From positions 6,882,001 to 6,946,000 of the forward strand of contig OZ199838.1 of NCBI GenBank assembly GCA_964304625.1: 64,000 nucleotides of DNA. Direction: 5' to 3'. Of this stretch, positions 12,901-29,339 are shown one piece after another; the first letter of the stretch is position 1, and each line of letters starts with the position of its first letter. The notes beneath the pieces are model-generated. The model saw only the letters and a list, made by a program, of their open reading frames with translations. It searched no databases and was not told where the DNA came from. Source of the stretch: Kudoa neothunni. Its lineage: Eukaryota; Cnidaria. The position numbers and the translations under genes were made by a program.

Positions 12901-14265
12901 ATTCGACAGCCCATAACCTTTCGATGTCACATTCCATTAGGCTATTGTGCTGGAACAGGATGCTATTGTCGTTTGCACTTTCAATTGTGCATAAATTCAT
13001 CGTTGTTTGTGGGGTTACCATTAAATTATTTGACTCCAATTTGCCCACGACTAGTTGACCTATTGTGGTGTCTACGATGTAAAGACCGTTGTGAAGTTTT
13101 TGTTTAACCGATTTGAATATATCGTAGAAGTAATCTAACCCAATTAACATATCAATATTTTTGGTACCGTCATCATTCAGGTTTTTGATCATTGTTGATT
13201 GTAGTTCGTTTTTGATGTTATTTGGAATCGGTTGGTGCCAAATAGAGTTAGTAATGTGTGCTGTTGCATTTGCAACTAATATCATGTTGCCTTTTTCTGT
13301 GTTGAGTAACACTTCCACTATTTTGCTTTTAATGTAGTGCTGGGTTTGTGACCCAAAAGTGTTAACATTGAGTTTTTCCCATTCTTTTGACTTCAATTTC
13401 AGCTTCTTGGATAACTCCTCTGTGATAAAGGTTCTCTCGCTCCCCGTGTCCAACAGAGCGTTTGCTTTTATTGTTGTCTCTGGAAACTTTGGATTGCTAA
13501 CCGAGACTTTGCCAATTAGTAACCTCGCACTTTGGGATCGCGATAGTAGAATGGTCGAGTCCCTCTTGTTTGAGGATTTGGAATCACACAAGCTAGAGTG
13601 ATGTGCTTTTATTTTCTTACAATAGAATCAAGGTTTCGTTCTTTTACAATTTGATTTTTGATGACCAGTCTTTAGGCAATTATGACATCTATTTTGTATA
13701 ATTCTCAATCTTTCCTCCAAGTGAGGAAACTTCTCACATTGGTCCGACCAGTGTCTCTCGTTGCAAAACAAACATGATTTATCCTGTCTATCAATGCTAC
13801 TGTTTGTGACCAACGATTGTGTTTTTCTTGCGTACGTACCGTTGTCGTTGGACGAACAGCATATCTCTGATGTCTCTTTTGAGAGAATAATTTTCCGAAT
13901 TTCACTCCGGAGATGTGCCAATGTAAGTTCTTTATTGTGGAAACTCAAGAAAATGGTATTAGCAATTTCTATGGGCATTTTGCTGAGAATTAGAGTCACG
14001 AATTGTTGGGAATTAGAATTTTCGTCAAGTGCTTCGAGAGATCTTATGTGTTTGTCGAGGAGATTTAATGTTGTTTTGAGTGAAGCCGTGTTATTTAATG
14101 CCGGCTTAATTTTGTTGAGTTGTAAATAATGGTTGTTTTTGACAGCCACTAGGTTTTCGTATCTGCCTTTCAGTATTTGAATCGCTTGACTATAATTTCT
14201 ATTTGTGACGAGGATGCCATCAATCGATGCTTTGGCTTCTCCTTCTAAGAGGCTTTTCATTTACC
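9974..14265 (-). mobile_element. Pao/BEL-type LTR retroelement fossil, incomplete
   Basis: Old Pao/BEL retroelement on the minus strand. Parts in order: gag-like region with DUF1759-type sequence (KSLLEGEAKASIDG) and paired CCHC knuckles (about 13.6-14.26 kb), aspartic-protease and reverse-transcriptase region (LLDTGSERTFITEEL, LRIVFDASAK; about 12.4-13.6 kb), connection/RNase H region (RIYDPLGLFAPFTIIGKIFL; about 11.5-12.4 kb) and integrase (HHxCC region, GVDYAGPF, PWMGGFYERMVGLIK; about 10.0-11.2 kb). It is broken, with about three interruptions between open blocks, and no LTRs are visible. Its high-coordinate edge abuts a piggyBac remnant at about 14265, so it lies inside or against that element. 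Moderately old by its open blocks. Confidence 0.85.
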
Positions 14266-14871
14266 CAAATATCTCTTTAAACGGTACCCAATTATCCCTG
14301 TGAATTCCCATCAGTAATAAACTGATGATGAACCTATCCAACTTTACTTCATCCGATTCGATTCATTTATCACCAAAAGAATTTCCACCCATGTACTGGT
14401 ATATTTTAAAATAATCGCGTACATAGCAGAATTAAATATTATTCTGAAAGTATCAATTTTATTTTGTAATAACAACGGAGAAACACCAGGACGAATATTC
14501 ATAATATTAGCATCACATGTTCTAGGTGCCAACGGCGGGTTCATCGACCATAACTTTCCGTTCTTGTCCATTAATGAATTAAGTTGTATATCTGTATCAA
14601 TGTCAAATTTTTCCGACGATAAATAATCATGGAACGAAGGAAATGAATCTGAAGCCTCGGTATCAGAGTAATTACTATCAAGATCGCTTGAGCACATTAC
14701 GAAAAATAATTATGGTGCATGCGCAATGCAGAGTAACATATGGTATGCATGTAATAAAAATATATTTACTCGATAGAATTTTTTCAAAGTTTTCTCCAAA
14801 ATTTACTTCAATATTTTGGATAATTAGATAAAAAATCGTGGGGTCATTTTGATCCCAATTATACTTGGAGG
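14266..14871 (-). mobile_element. piggyBac-type remnant (5' end and transposase N-terminus)
   Basis: Read on the minus strand, the end ACCCTCCAAGTATAATTGGG (14852-14871) is followed by a GTGGGGTCATTTTGATCCC palindrome and, from 14697, an acidic N-terminal region (MCSSDLDSNYSDTEASDSFP) typical of piggyBac transposases. The whole segment aligns by eye with 49481-50030. Similarity runs to AAAGAGATATTTGGGT near 14265 and stops where the retroelement begins. Confidence 0.7.
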
Positions 14872-15000
14872 GTGTTGTTGCATAAACTTGGTTTCTACGT
14901 AATGAACAAGTTTTTTTATTAGTGGAATTTTACTACAGAAAATTTTAGAAGAATAGGATGACTTCGGAAAATTTTTCACAAGTCTATGCGTTAGAAGATT

Positions 15001-15055
15001 GATAACTAATGTCGCCTGGGGTTCAATAGGTCCCAATTATACTTAGAGGGTTTAA
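15001..15055. repeat. Second piggyBac-type terminus
   Basis: In reverse, TTAAACCCTCTAAGTATAAT begins at 15055, followed by GGGACC...GAACCCC. It repeats, in the same orientation, the terminus at 14824-14871 about 180 bp away. It is either the end of a separate element or a duplicated terminus. Confidence 0.55.
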
Positions 15056-15379
15056 TATTAACATCAAGAATCGCAATGCAAAATTAGCTCATTGCGGATT
15101 TCAACGGGTGCGAACGAAACATAGCGAATTAGGCTTGGCGCATTTATCGCGTCAAAATTTTTATTATGTCGGCACTAAACTTCGAAATAAAATTTATATG
15201 TATTCATATATCTTTTTTATTTACACCACCTAAAATGACATTAATTGCAAGACTAATAAAATTATCAAGCGCTATACCGGGGTTTTCATCCATTTTCGTA
15301 TTTTATGATAATCAATTTCGGATTTTCGCGCAACCTTTTCTAGAGGTAAAAAATGGTCAAATACAATGTTATTTCTGCA

Positions 15380-15500
15380 GAAAATAAGAAAATCTCCTCG
15401 AGGGGATGTTGAAAGGGTTGTTTTTAACGATCAAATAAAAAATGATCTTATTCGATTAATTCAAGACGATTGTACTATACAATCGTATCAGTGATTGAAA
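15380..15500 (+). pseudogene. Tc1/mariner-like transposase scrap (HTH region)
   Basis: The plus strand reads VVFNDQIKNDLIRLIQDDCT, which aligns with KITDEIKTQILKLIEDDCT of the larger Tc1-like remnant at 31985-32510 and with LYDEHKQLIKQLIDDDFTI at 30.3 kb. Only this helix-turn-helix segment survives; 15060-15380 upstream has no assignable content. Confidence 0.5.
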
Positions 15501-17346
15501 AACCTGGTAGCAAAATACTTAAATATTGAATCTTTAAATTCAAAAGTAATTTATATTCTTAATTAAAGAATAACTAAATTCGTTTCATCATTTTTCTGAT
15601 TTTTTAAAATAAAGTTTATTTTCGTACGGAATAAATATATTTTTAGTTTATAATTTTTTTCGAACATTCTTAAGTTACTACTAAAAATACACAGTTATTA
15701 ACGTCCCTAAAACATAACCCAACTTTTTTAAACTATTTTTTTTGTTATTACTATACTTTCACACTATAAAATGTGTCATGACAAAAATCTATAACATAAA
15801 TTGAACAAAAGAAAATAAATTAGAACTAGTACGCAATCATCCATCATTGCATAATTTAAATACAATATTACTTAATATTTGTACTTATTTTTTGAGTTTG
15901 GTCACCCTATAAAATACTTGTATGTATTCAGTTTTTTTAAATATACGCTTCTTAATAACATTCACAAAATAAATTGAAGTCGCGAATTAACCCATAGAAG
16001 AAAAATAACTAAAAAATTTTGAGCATCATACATTAACTATTCGGATCGACGGAATTTAAACCCCGTTAAAATGTTACGCTAAACATTATTTTTGGCCCGT
16101 CTCGGAAAGTTTGTTCACCACTGTTTACAAGAGACAAATAAATAGAAAAAGATATAGAGATAGAAGAAAATAAACGAAAATAAATTTTTATTTTTCAAAT
16201 TGATATCCTTTATTCCGGTAAGAGGTTAACGCACTTTTTCCCATAAACGGCCATCTGCATTGAATTTAATCATGGAAAGTTAAACTTAGCGGACGATTTC
16301 AATGAAATCTACGGACACAGTGCTTGCATTACAATACATCAATCTATCTGATTACAACATGCATTATCAACTCGCTACTAATAACGTAAATATAGACTTT
16401 TTCCCATATTTTTAACCATTAATAGAACCTTTAAAATGTGATTATCATGTGAAATACGTTAAACTCCACAAATGAGAAGTGTATTTGCACAAAATCCCAA
16501 ATATACACGCCAATATTAAATAAAAAGTCATATGATATCACTTAATTTAGATTTGATAAAGTATATAAAGGGGAAAATTAACTTCAACCGACCATCAGCA
16601 GGCGTTAATCCTATTGTTGAACTCAACTAATCCGACAAACAAACTTTGAATCGACAAAATCACCACTTTTTAAACACTTATGGGAACAATTGGTAGTATG
16701 AAAATGATTTAAAGATTTTTTGAGACATTGTGATTTATAAAAAACTTCATAAATGTCTCTCTATAAGGAAAAAATTTGGACGAACATGCGAACTTGCTGG
16801 CACACACACAGACACTTCAGCTTTAGATGTATAGTAGACAGATTTCTTCATCACATTACTTTAAAGTTTGTCTTGCTAATTTTTAAATAAAAATGAATTA
16901 TAAATAAATTATTTTTGTTTGAAAATAGGTGGCTTATTAACTCAATTACTAATTTTTTAACCGCAACCATCCAGAGTCAATTTTACCGTATTTAAATAAT
17001 GGAATACGGCGTATTAAAATATTTTTCTCTAATTTGCTTTTAAGCGGTGAATTATTCCATGATAAATTGGTTGCACCACACTAGCAGTGTTTTTGATAGA
17101 AGTAGAAGCTGGATGTTTTATTTGATGAATCTCTGGTTCATATCTGTGAGGATCTGATAAAATATAGACGAAGATAATGACACATTCATTTGCGAATAGC
17201 ATTAAACTGAAAGCTCTTTAATTCCCATAAAACCGCGATTTTTCTTAAAATATTCGTATTATTTGTAATTGAAATTTTTCTTCGGTCATTGCAGAAGTGA
17301 TAAACATCGTAGCGCGCTTTGAGTTGTTTTACACATTTACATTGTG
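15500..17346. other. Gene-poor AT-rich interval
   Basis: No coding or RNA gene recognised on either strand. A TATAAAG-like string near 16560 has no plausible ORF behind it. Confidence 0.4.
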
Positions 17347-17622
17347 CTAATTTTTAATAGTGGATGTACGATGTATCAGCTGTTCATAAAAATGAGCCGT
17401 CCTATCCAAATTTAATATGTATTCCATCTTGGATTTAAAAATACACATATATGCAAGAATTCCCATGTATTCTTTCATTTCATCCAAGGTTAGTTCGTTC
17501 CATTTATATCTGTATTGACGAAGCGAATGCGGTATCACCTGGGGCTTTATTTGAAATATTTTCCTTCGTTGTTTTGATATTTGAGGGAATATCAGAAGAT
17601 CATACAACATTGTTTTTATCAA
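17347..17622 (-). pseudogene. piggyBac-like transposase fragment
   Basis: The 91-codon minus ORF contains WNELTLDEMKEYMGILAYMC, matching the start of the piggyBac DDE domain (LT..EM..F.G....MG). It has no catalytic residues and no clear continuation. A GGGTTCTGCCTGGACCC palindrome at about 17702-17718 is of the kind seen at piggyBac-type ends. Confidence 0.5.
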
Positions 17623-17659
17623 TATCTATTCTACCAAATTTTCTAATAATGTAGTATTT

Positions 17660-18808
17660 TATTGTATACAATTTTATACATGTTTCGATGAAATAAAAAC
17701 CTGGGTTCTGCCTGGACCCTAAAACGGCTAGGTGTATAAAAAATGTTTTTGGAGTTCTTTTTAAAGTTATATTAAATTATCAAACCTTTTTTCTATCGCG
17801 CCCCACTTTTTCAAAAGTATTGATTTTTTTTCATTAAAATGTATTCAATTACATCTAACTTAATTTATCGATGTATCTTAAAATAAACGCCTTAATTCTT
17901 CATCCCAACAAAAACAGCGTGAAATGAAACTCGTGGTAGTCCAATCTTCATTAGGAAAAACTTTCGCGTATACGGAGCTACTAAGCACAAAACTAATCAA
18001 CATTACATCAGGTTTAATCAAAAAAGGATAAACTATTCTAAATCAGACAAGAATAAGATCAAACTATGCTGATTCTATTCGGGTAAAGGACACGTTAAAT
18101 ATTATTATTAATTTGTATATAATGAGTCAATGCTTTTTGTAGTTTTAAGATGTTAATCGTCACTTAGAAATAAGCGACATTGACTTCAAATTACATTATG
18201 TGCCCAATTATCTCATCATTATCCGTGTCAAAACAATACTCAGGATTTTCCACACCCGCTAAAATGTTTTCATGCCCACCGGTGGGACGAGGGCCCTACG
18301 TTGGGAGACACTGATATAGAGGCTCAACAACTTATTAGAATTTATAAAAAATTTATTTTTATATTAGTTTTATTCAACCAAGTACTTTTATAGGTTTGGC
18401 TAAGGCATATTTAAATATTTGTGAATTGCAATCTTCGCACTATCGTCAGCACATGCACCACTTCTAAATTAAAATCTATCGAGTTATAGGAATTAATCTA
18501 ACGGAATGAACTCCGCGCAATTATATTAGTTCTATACACAAATGTTAATTATACGTACAACTGTAACCGAACTTTACCCAAATTCTCGATTTTCCTTGAA
18601 CGTAACAAAATAATTCCAAATATATAAATAAATTATTACATTGTATAAAATGAATTCATTAAGTAAAAATAACCATAAAAATTATATTACAAACTATATG
18701 GTTAATCCCATCAGATTAATTTAAATAATGTGGGATTTGGATATTTATCAGTTTGATTTAGTAATCACGTGGGGTTTTAAAAGTGTTCTCATCTGTGCTG
18801 GAGTAAAA
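17660..18808. other. Intergenic interval upstream of COX19
   Basis: No gene recognised. A perfect 12-bp palindrome CCCACCGGTGGG lies near 18279-18290, in an otherwise AT-rich stretch. Confidence 0.4.
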
Positions 18809-19130
18809 ATGGCAGCTCCAGTTGTAGCACCCAAGATCCCACCATTAAAGGGATCTTTCCCACTAGATAGAAAAGGTTCCATTGGATTTATTTATAGTTT
18901 CTCATGTGTTTTTGGCAGGAATTTGTCGGCAATTCTACCTAAAATATATGGAATGCGCAAAGCAACACACCGAAAATGCTTCTTCCGATTGTCAAGAATT
19001 TATCAAAGAATATTTGAATTGTCGAATGCAAAAGTAATCCATGAGTTATATTGCAACCCATAAATAACGTTAATTTAGTAATTTGATGAATCGTGAAGAT
19101 TTTGTGAACCTTGGGTTCAGATCCAAATAA
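18809..19130 (+). CDS. COX19: COX19, cytochrome c oxidase assembly twin-CX9C protein (77 aa)
   Basis: Small intermembrane-space protein needed for copper delivery to cytochrome c oxidase. Three exons: 18809-18875, 18919-19033, 19079-19130, with introns of 43 and 45 nt; all junctions are GT-AG and keep frame (234 nt). The protein begins MAAPVVAPKIPPLKGSFPLD, sharing KGSFPLD with animal COX19. It has the diagnostic twin CX9C motif, CRQFYLKYMEC and CQEFIKEYLNC, then CRMQNNLMNREDFVNLGF, matching the family's CRM...LM..E....LGF end. Length is slightly below the usual 90 or so. The TAA stop lies inside AATAAA. DDX43 starts 126 bp downstream on the same strand. Confidence 0.9.
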
Positions 19131-19255
19131 AACTTGATTTTTGTATATTAAAAATAATTTTTACTAAATTAATTCCATGTGGTGTTATTTGTGAAACAGA
19201 TCAGCACAAATTAAAATAAGTTAACTATGTATACGCACGCGCAGTTTGATATACA

Positions 19256-24550
<5,295 letters not shown>

Positions 24551-24883
24551 TCATAATCGTGTATGATGTGGCATACGGTTTTCTCAATATTTTCACAATT
24601 ATTTACTAATAGTTGTTGTAAATATTATTGATTTTCTCTCACAAATACCAATCTGATTAGTAGTTTATGTGTGTGCTTCTATCTGTTGTTGTGTATTTTA
24701 TTGATGGCGTTTTGTTAGATTATGTTCGACCAGCCCATTAGCACGATTAAACTTATTTTCGTTATCACCAATATTAGTGACGATGCTGATAATTCACAGT
24801 AACGATTAATCACGTTTATCGATATCACCCACCTCACAAACGGATCTAAAGTAGATAAACGCGCATGATTTCACGCATTATCA

Positions 24884-26319
24884 ATGAAAGTGTCAATCCT
24901 TGATTCGTCTCTTGTTTCCGTGAAGAAAATCACTTACCATCCGGACGAAGATTTGGATGTATATTTAAAATTGGAAGATTCCACTGTTATAACTCCTGAG
25001 ACACTTTCTAATGTAACATTGGAAGTTGTATTTGTTTGTTTGATTGTTTCAAATAAAAACATAATTGTAAAATCTAAATTCAATGACTCCATCAAAAGTG
25101 TAATGCACAAATGTGGGTTTTCCGTGTGTGAAAACTCATCTCGCATTCATCAAGAGTTTTCCATTGGTAAATCCAGTTGTGGTAGGTGGTAACAGGCGCT
25201 AGAATTTCGTTCAAATTTAGTTGATAATTCCACTGTTTGGATATCTCCAATAGAATTGCCAACATTTTCTCGTAGCTCCACCGACAAAAATATATTATTG
25301 TGTATTTTAATTATGTTATTTTTTTTAATTTAATCTAGGCAATATATACAAACACTTTGAAAGTTCGCTTTTTCCAACATATCATGGAAAGGCGTTGTCA
25401 TGTTCTTACTATGTGGTAAGTTTAATCACCAACAAATTGTCTGAAAACAAATTTCAAATCGCCAAACTACCAATACATATTCAAATATCGTTCAAAACGA
25501 GTAATCTATTATTGAAATTAGTAAAATTTTCAGTTTTTTATAATAAAGTTTTTCATGTTTTATTGAAATATGTTTGCATTTTTAGATCGAAATATTGGTG
25601 GTTCTGATACAGAAAATCCGTTTGAAAATGACTCATACTTTTTACCGTTTGATGATGAGAGTGATACCTTAAGAAACAATTCACTTTCTGTTGATCTCAA
25701 TCATCCTGAAATGAATTCCGGTGGTGAGATGTTTATCCATAATGACTTTGTTGTGATGACTCCTGATATTTCCTTAAAAAGTAATTTCATCTGTCTTGAA
25801 ACTTTGATATTCTTATTGTCACATTTAGAACGTTTTATTATTGAGAAAGATTCCAATATTGTGTGCGAACTGGAAATTGTACAACCGCGAATACGTTTAG
25901 GGAATCAAATCTATGGAATTCTTGATTTTTCTCGCTCCTCTGTTAATTGCTACATGTACAAAGTTAGCTTATCCTATCGTGAGGTGGTCAATGATCAACT
26001 CACAAAGTCAAAAAAACATTTTTCTTCAAATGACTTTATTCATCTGTCCTCCTATAGAGATATTGTCAACAATACAGTGACCACTGATTTTCTATTGGGA
26101 ACAAACCCAACAAGTCCATGCAGTTTTAGGTCCAATATAATTTCCATCGAATACTTTCTCGTACTTAAAATGTATACGTATTCGAAGGATTTAATAAACA
26201 ATATTTGGGTGCCTTTTCTGTGTCCTTTCTCAGCTGTTGAAACCAGCTATCCAAAACTACCCTATGATTCGTTAGATATGGTTTCCTGCAATATCCCCAT
26301 TGTTATTATACCCCCTTAA
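24884..26319 (+). CDS. RGP1: RGP1, Golgi Ric1-Rgp1 GEF subunit (419 aa)
   Basis: Arrestin-like partner of RIC1 in the guanine-nucleotide exchange complex for Rab6 at the Golgi. Four exons in frame (1260 nt): 24884-25166, 25221-25301, 25339-25500, 25586-26319; introns 54, 37 and 85 nt. Matches to RGP1: FPTYHGKALSCSYYVVS in the first beta-sandwich, then RIRLGNQIYGILDFSRSSV with YKVSLSYREVV in the second, a TDFLLGTNPTSPCSFRSNII stretch, and SLDMVSCNIPIVIIPP at the very end. Length is close to the human protein. The first exon is the least conserved, so the start at 24884 is less certain than the rest. It follows DDX43 by 334 bp on the same strand. Confidence 0.8.
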
Positions 26320-27109
26320 TTTCTGACAAACATTTCCATTATTGGGAATAAACCTTTTTGACATTTGTACAAAATTTCTGCATTTATTGTCTTGTTTTGT
26401 TTATTTATTTCAGTTTTTTTATAATTATTTATTTAATTTTGGATTGTAATTTTCACTACTGCAAACCATTACATTCTTCGAGACTTACATAATGCTTAAT
26501 TAAAAAAAGTTCAAATTTTATATATTTCAAATTGTTAGTTATGACATATCATCTTATCATTTAGAGTTTTAGGTATAATTAATTAACAATGAGTTGGGGT
26601 GAAAGGTCATATTTCTAATTTCTTGGTTGCAATATTTAAATATATTAATTTACACATATTTTAATTATTCTTTTCCACGTATAATCACATAAAAACAGAG
26701 ATAAAAATTTTTTCCCTATCATTAAAAAACAATACCTCAAATGTATTTGATGTAAATTTCGGCGATATTTTTATTGTTAAAGTAGATAAGGAATATAAAA
26801 TTGCATTGGATGAATTTCAGACGTTTGGATGTGCATAACTGAAAAAATTGACTAAGTTACCGTTATTCGTGTTAATCTCAGCGTGATCCATTCAATTTTC
26901 ACGTGTATTGAGATTTTTTGACCGCAGATTTGAGAAATAAATCCAAAAATTAGACTAAATATTAATCATTTTTCTATTGATTCAAGCTTTAAATCTAATA
27001 ACGACACAAAGACAATTTTGAAGCTGTAGTGTCTTGTCTGTCAAAATGATTCGCCGTTAGTTTGTAGAAACCATTTTACATAATATTATTAGCAGTGGCG
27101 GCTCATATA
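26320..27109. other. Intergenic AT-rich interval
   Basis: Nothing recognisable on either strand. Confidence 0.4.
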
Positions 27110-28003
27110 TGGAACTGTGGAACTGCAGCACCCCTGGTCACCGCGGTATATACATAATCCTTCCTCCTAGCGTGTATATCCCCTAGCACAGTGTTTCCCC
27201 ACTCACCTCGCATCCCCTCCTCCATGTGAAAGTCAAGACTTAATTTCACCTATTATGTAAATGCGAAAATAATATCAGTAAAAAAACGTTTTTAAATTAA
27301 ACTTTTTATTATTTTAACTTACTAATTTTCCTAATTATTTTTAAAATGCATAAATTGGAACAAAGTTTATTCGATCAACATAATTTGTTACGCACTATTA
27401 AAAAAGAAAATATATCTTTTTCTGCCCCTTGACTTAACACTCAACGATTAAAGCTATTATTTATCCCTGCTTGAACATACCATTTTTATGTAAAATAATA
27501 AACAATTCTAACTAAAAAATGTTATTATAAGTATTTCAAAATATTAGAAACAACAAATTTATATAAAGTAATACTAGATTATACTAATAAAAACTATAGT
27601 CGCTAGATTAAGTTATGTACTTAAAGGGGCCATTTAAATATGACAAATAATTATAACCAATCCATACACTTCACAAGAAACTCACCATTTCAAACAAATA
27701 TGTTATTTGGTATTTAATTAATCTGGCGACTTCCTCGTTCTCGTCGGTTTTTGATAAGTAATTCAAAGCGTGGAACATTGCTGAGAAATGATACTTGTAA
27801 ATCGTTTAAGGGTTCAAAGGATTCCGCTATTTTTTATTTTATACAATAAGGCGAGAAGCCTGCCTCATATACCATCTTGTGCGGAAAACCCCAGCGAATT
27901 CATTATTATATATGAGTTAGATTTTAATTTAAACATTGAAACAATGGATTCAGAAAGATTCAAAACAGATGCCTTCTTAAAGTATCTGAATCAAAATAAC
28001 TAA
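27110..28003 (+). mobile_element. Probable hAT (ZMYM1-like) remnant
   Basis: CAGTGGCGGCTCATATATGG at about 27114, followed by GCAGCACCCC, is a familiar hAT terminus; a CAGTGTTTCCCC lies at about 27190. At the other side the 27788-28003 ORF contains SLPHIPSCAENPSEF and ETMDSERFKT, resembling the hAT dimerisation tail (LP.TS..AERSFS.L, then STM..ERL). The middle is unrecognisable. Weak evidence; boundaries approximate. Confidence 0.35.
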
Positions 28004-28303
28004 TTATTCTGTTCGCATTGACATTCATTTATTTAAGTGTATAAATGAATGCTCTGATTTTTGTTGTACTAATATTTTTAAAGAAAATTGAACTAAAATT
28101 CATATCAGAGGCCAGGTACAAATTCGAGAATAAAACTTAAAATATAACATAATAAAGAATATACAATTAAATGACGGATCTCAAATTTTGACAGAAAAAT
28201 AATTTAAACCTCATCGTAGTTTTATTTTTAAGGATCCAGATTATTTCTAAGTAGATATAAATGCCGATAACCTAATTATAGCATAAGCATAAAAATATGT
28301 TAC

Positions 28304-28400
28304 TTTAACCCTTACGGGACGGTGCTCCGAAAATTGACGTACGTTCCGGTGTGGGGTCAAAAATGGCCCCAACGATATTTCGTAATATAATTTCGGAATT
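28304..28400. repeat. piggyBac-type terminus
   Basis: TTAACCCTTACGGGACGG begins at about 28305 and is followed by a GTGGGGTC...GGCCCC palindrome near 28352-28373. It could be the 3' end of the piggyBac copy whose coding region starts about 940 bp further on. The stretch from 28400 to 29340 shows no genes. Confidence 0.45.
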
Positions 28401-29339
28401 CCAAAAAAAATTAAGCAACATTTTTCATACGTTATAAATATTTAATATAAAAGATTACAAAGTGTAAATTATTTTTCCATCATTGGAAAAAATCGGTCAA
28501 TGAAATTACATTGGCATAATGTGGTTTAGGATCAAAAAGTTGAATACAACTAATTTTTGCCATAAATATTTGAAGAACAAGGAAACCGCTCCGGCGGCAA
28601 GATATTCGAAGATTTTCTGTTAATCTACTTGTTGTAGGAATAGGATTATATTTGCAACGTGGGTATTTTCGCTTTCATGAGTCATTGAAGAGCAATTACA
28701 TGATACATTACCTTTCAGTTAACTTCGCCATGATGAAGTTCATTGAATTTAATCAAAAAATCTCCCTATGTTAAGGAATTTTAGAGTAACGAATCCGCAT
28801 ACGCGTTGTATTAAAAAATATTAATTATATAATGAATCAACTTAAAGCATGGCGATTTATTTTTCTAGTTCCATTCATTTACAGTTATTGTATTACTTTA
28901 TAAGGAAAACAATCGAAGATTAAAGCAAAAATGGTTCTCATGTGATATTTCGAGCAATAATCTATTTGACTCGAATATTTTTAAAGTAGAAAGTTCAATA
29001 TATGTGAAGTGAAATTATTTTGTCGTTTAAAGGGCTTCACAGACGTCTCGTCAAAATTTTTGGGTTGATAATTAAAAAAATGTTTTTAGAATTTTAATCA
29101 TATAAACATTCAAGTTATGGTAATTCATTGTATTTTTTAACAAATCGAAACCTCACTATAAAAAATCATCCTGTGGCTGGATCAAATTGCATATAATTAA
29201 CTTTGAAACGAAATCGATAAAATTAGATTAACGTGAGGATTAATTTTGTTGCCTTTGATCATTCTAGCAATAAAATTTTTGTATTTATTACGAATATTTG
29301 CGCTTTGAAAATGAACAAATTGAATAATAAATACAATAC

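Noticed and set aside
25395-25607. Separate 70-codon gene
   Set aside because: It is RGP1 exon 3 read through its donor site into the intron.
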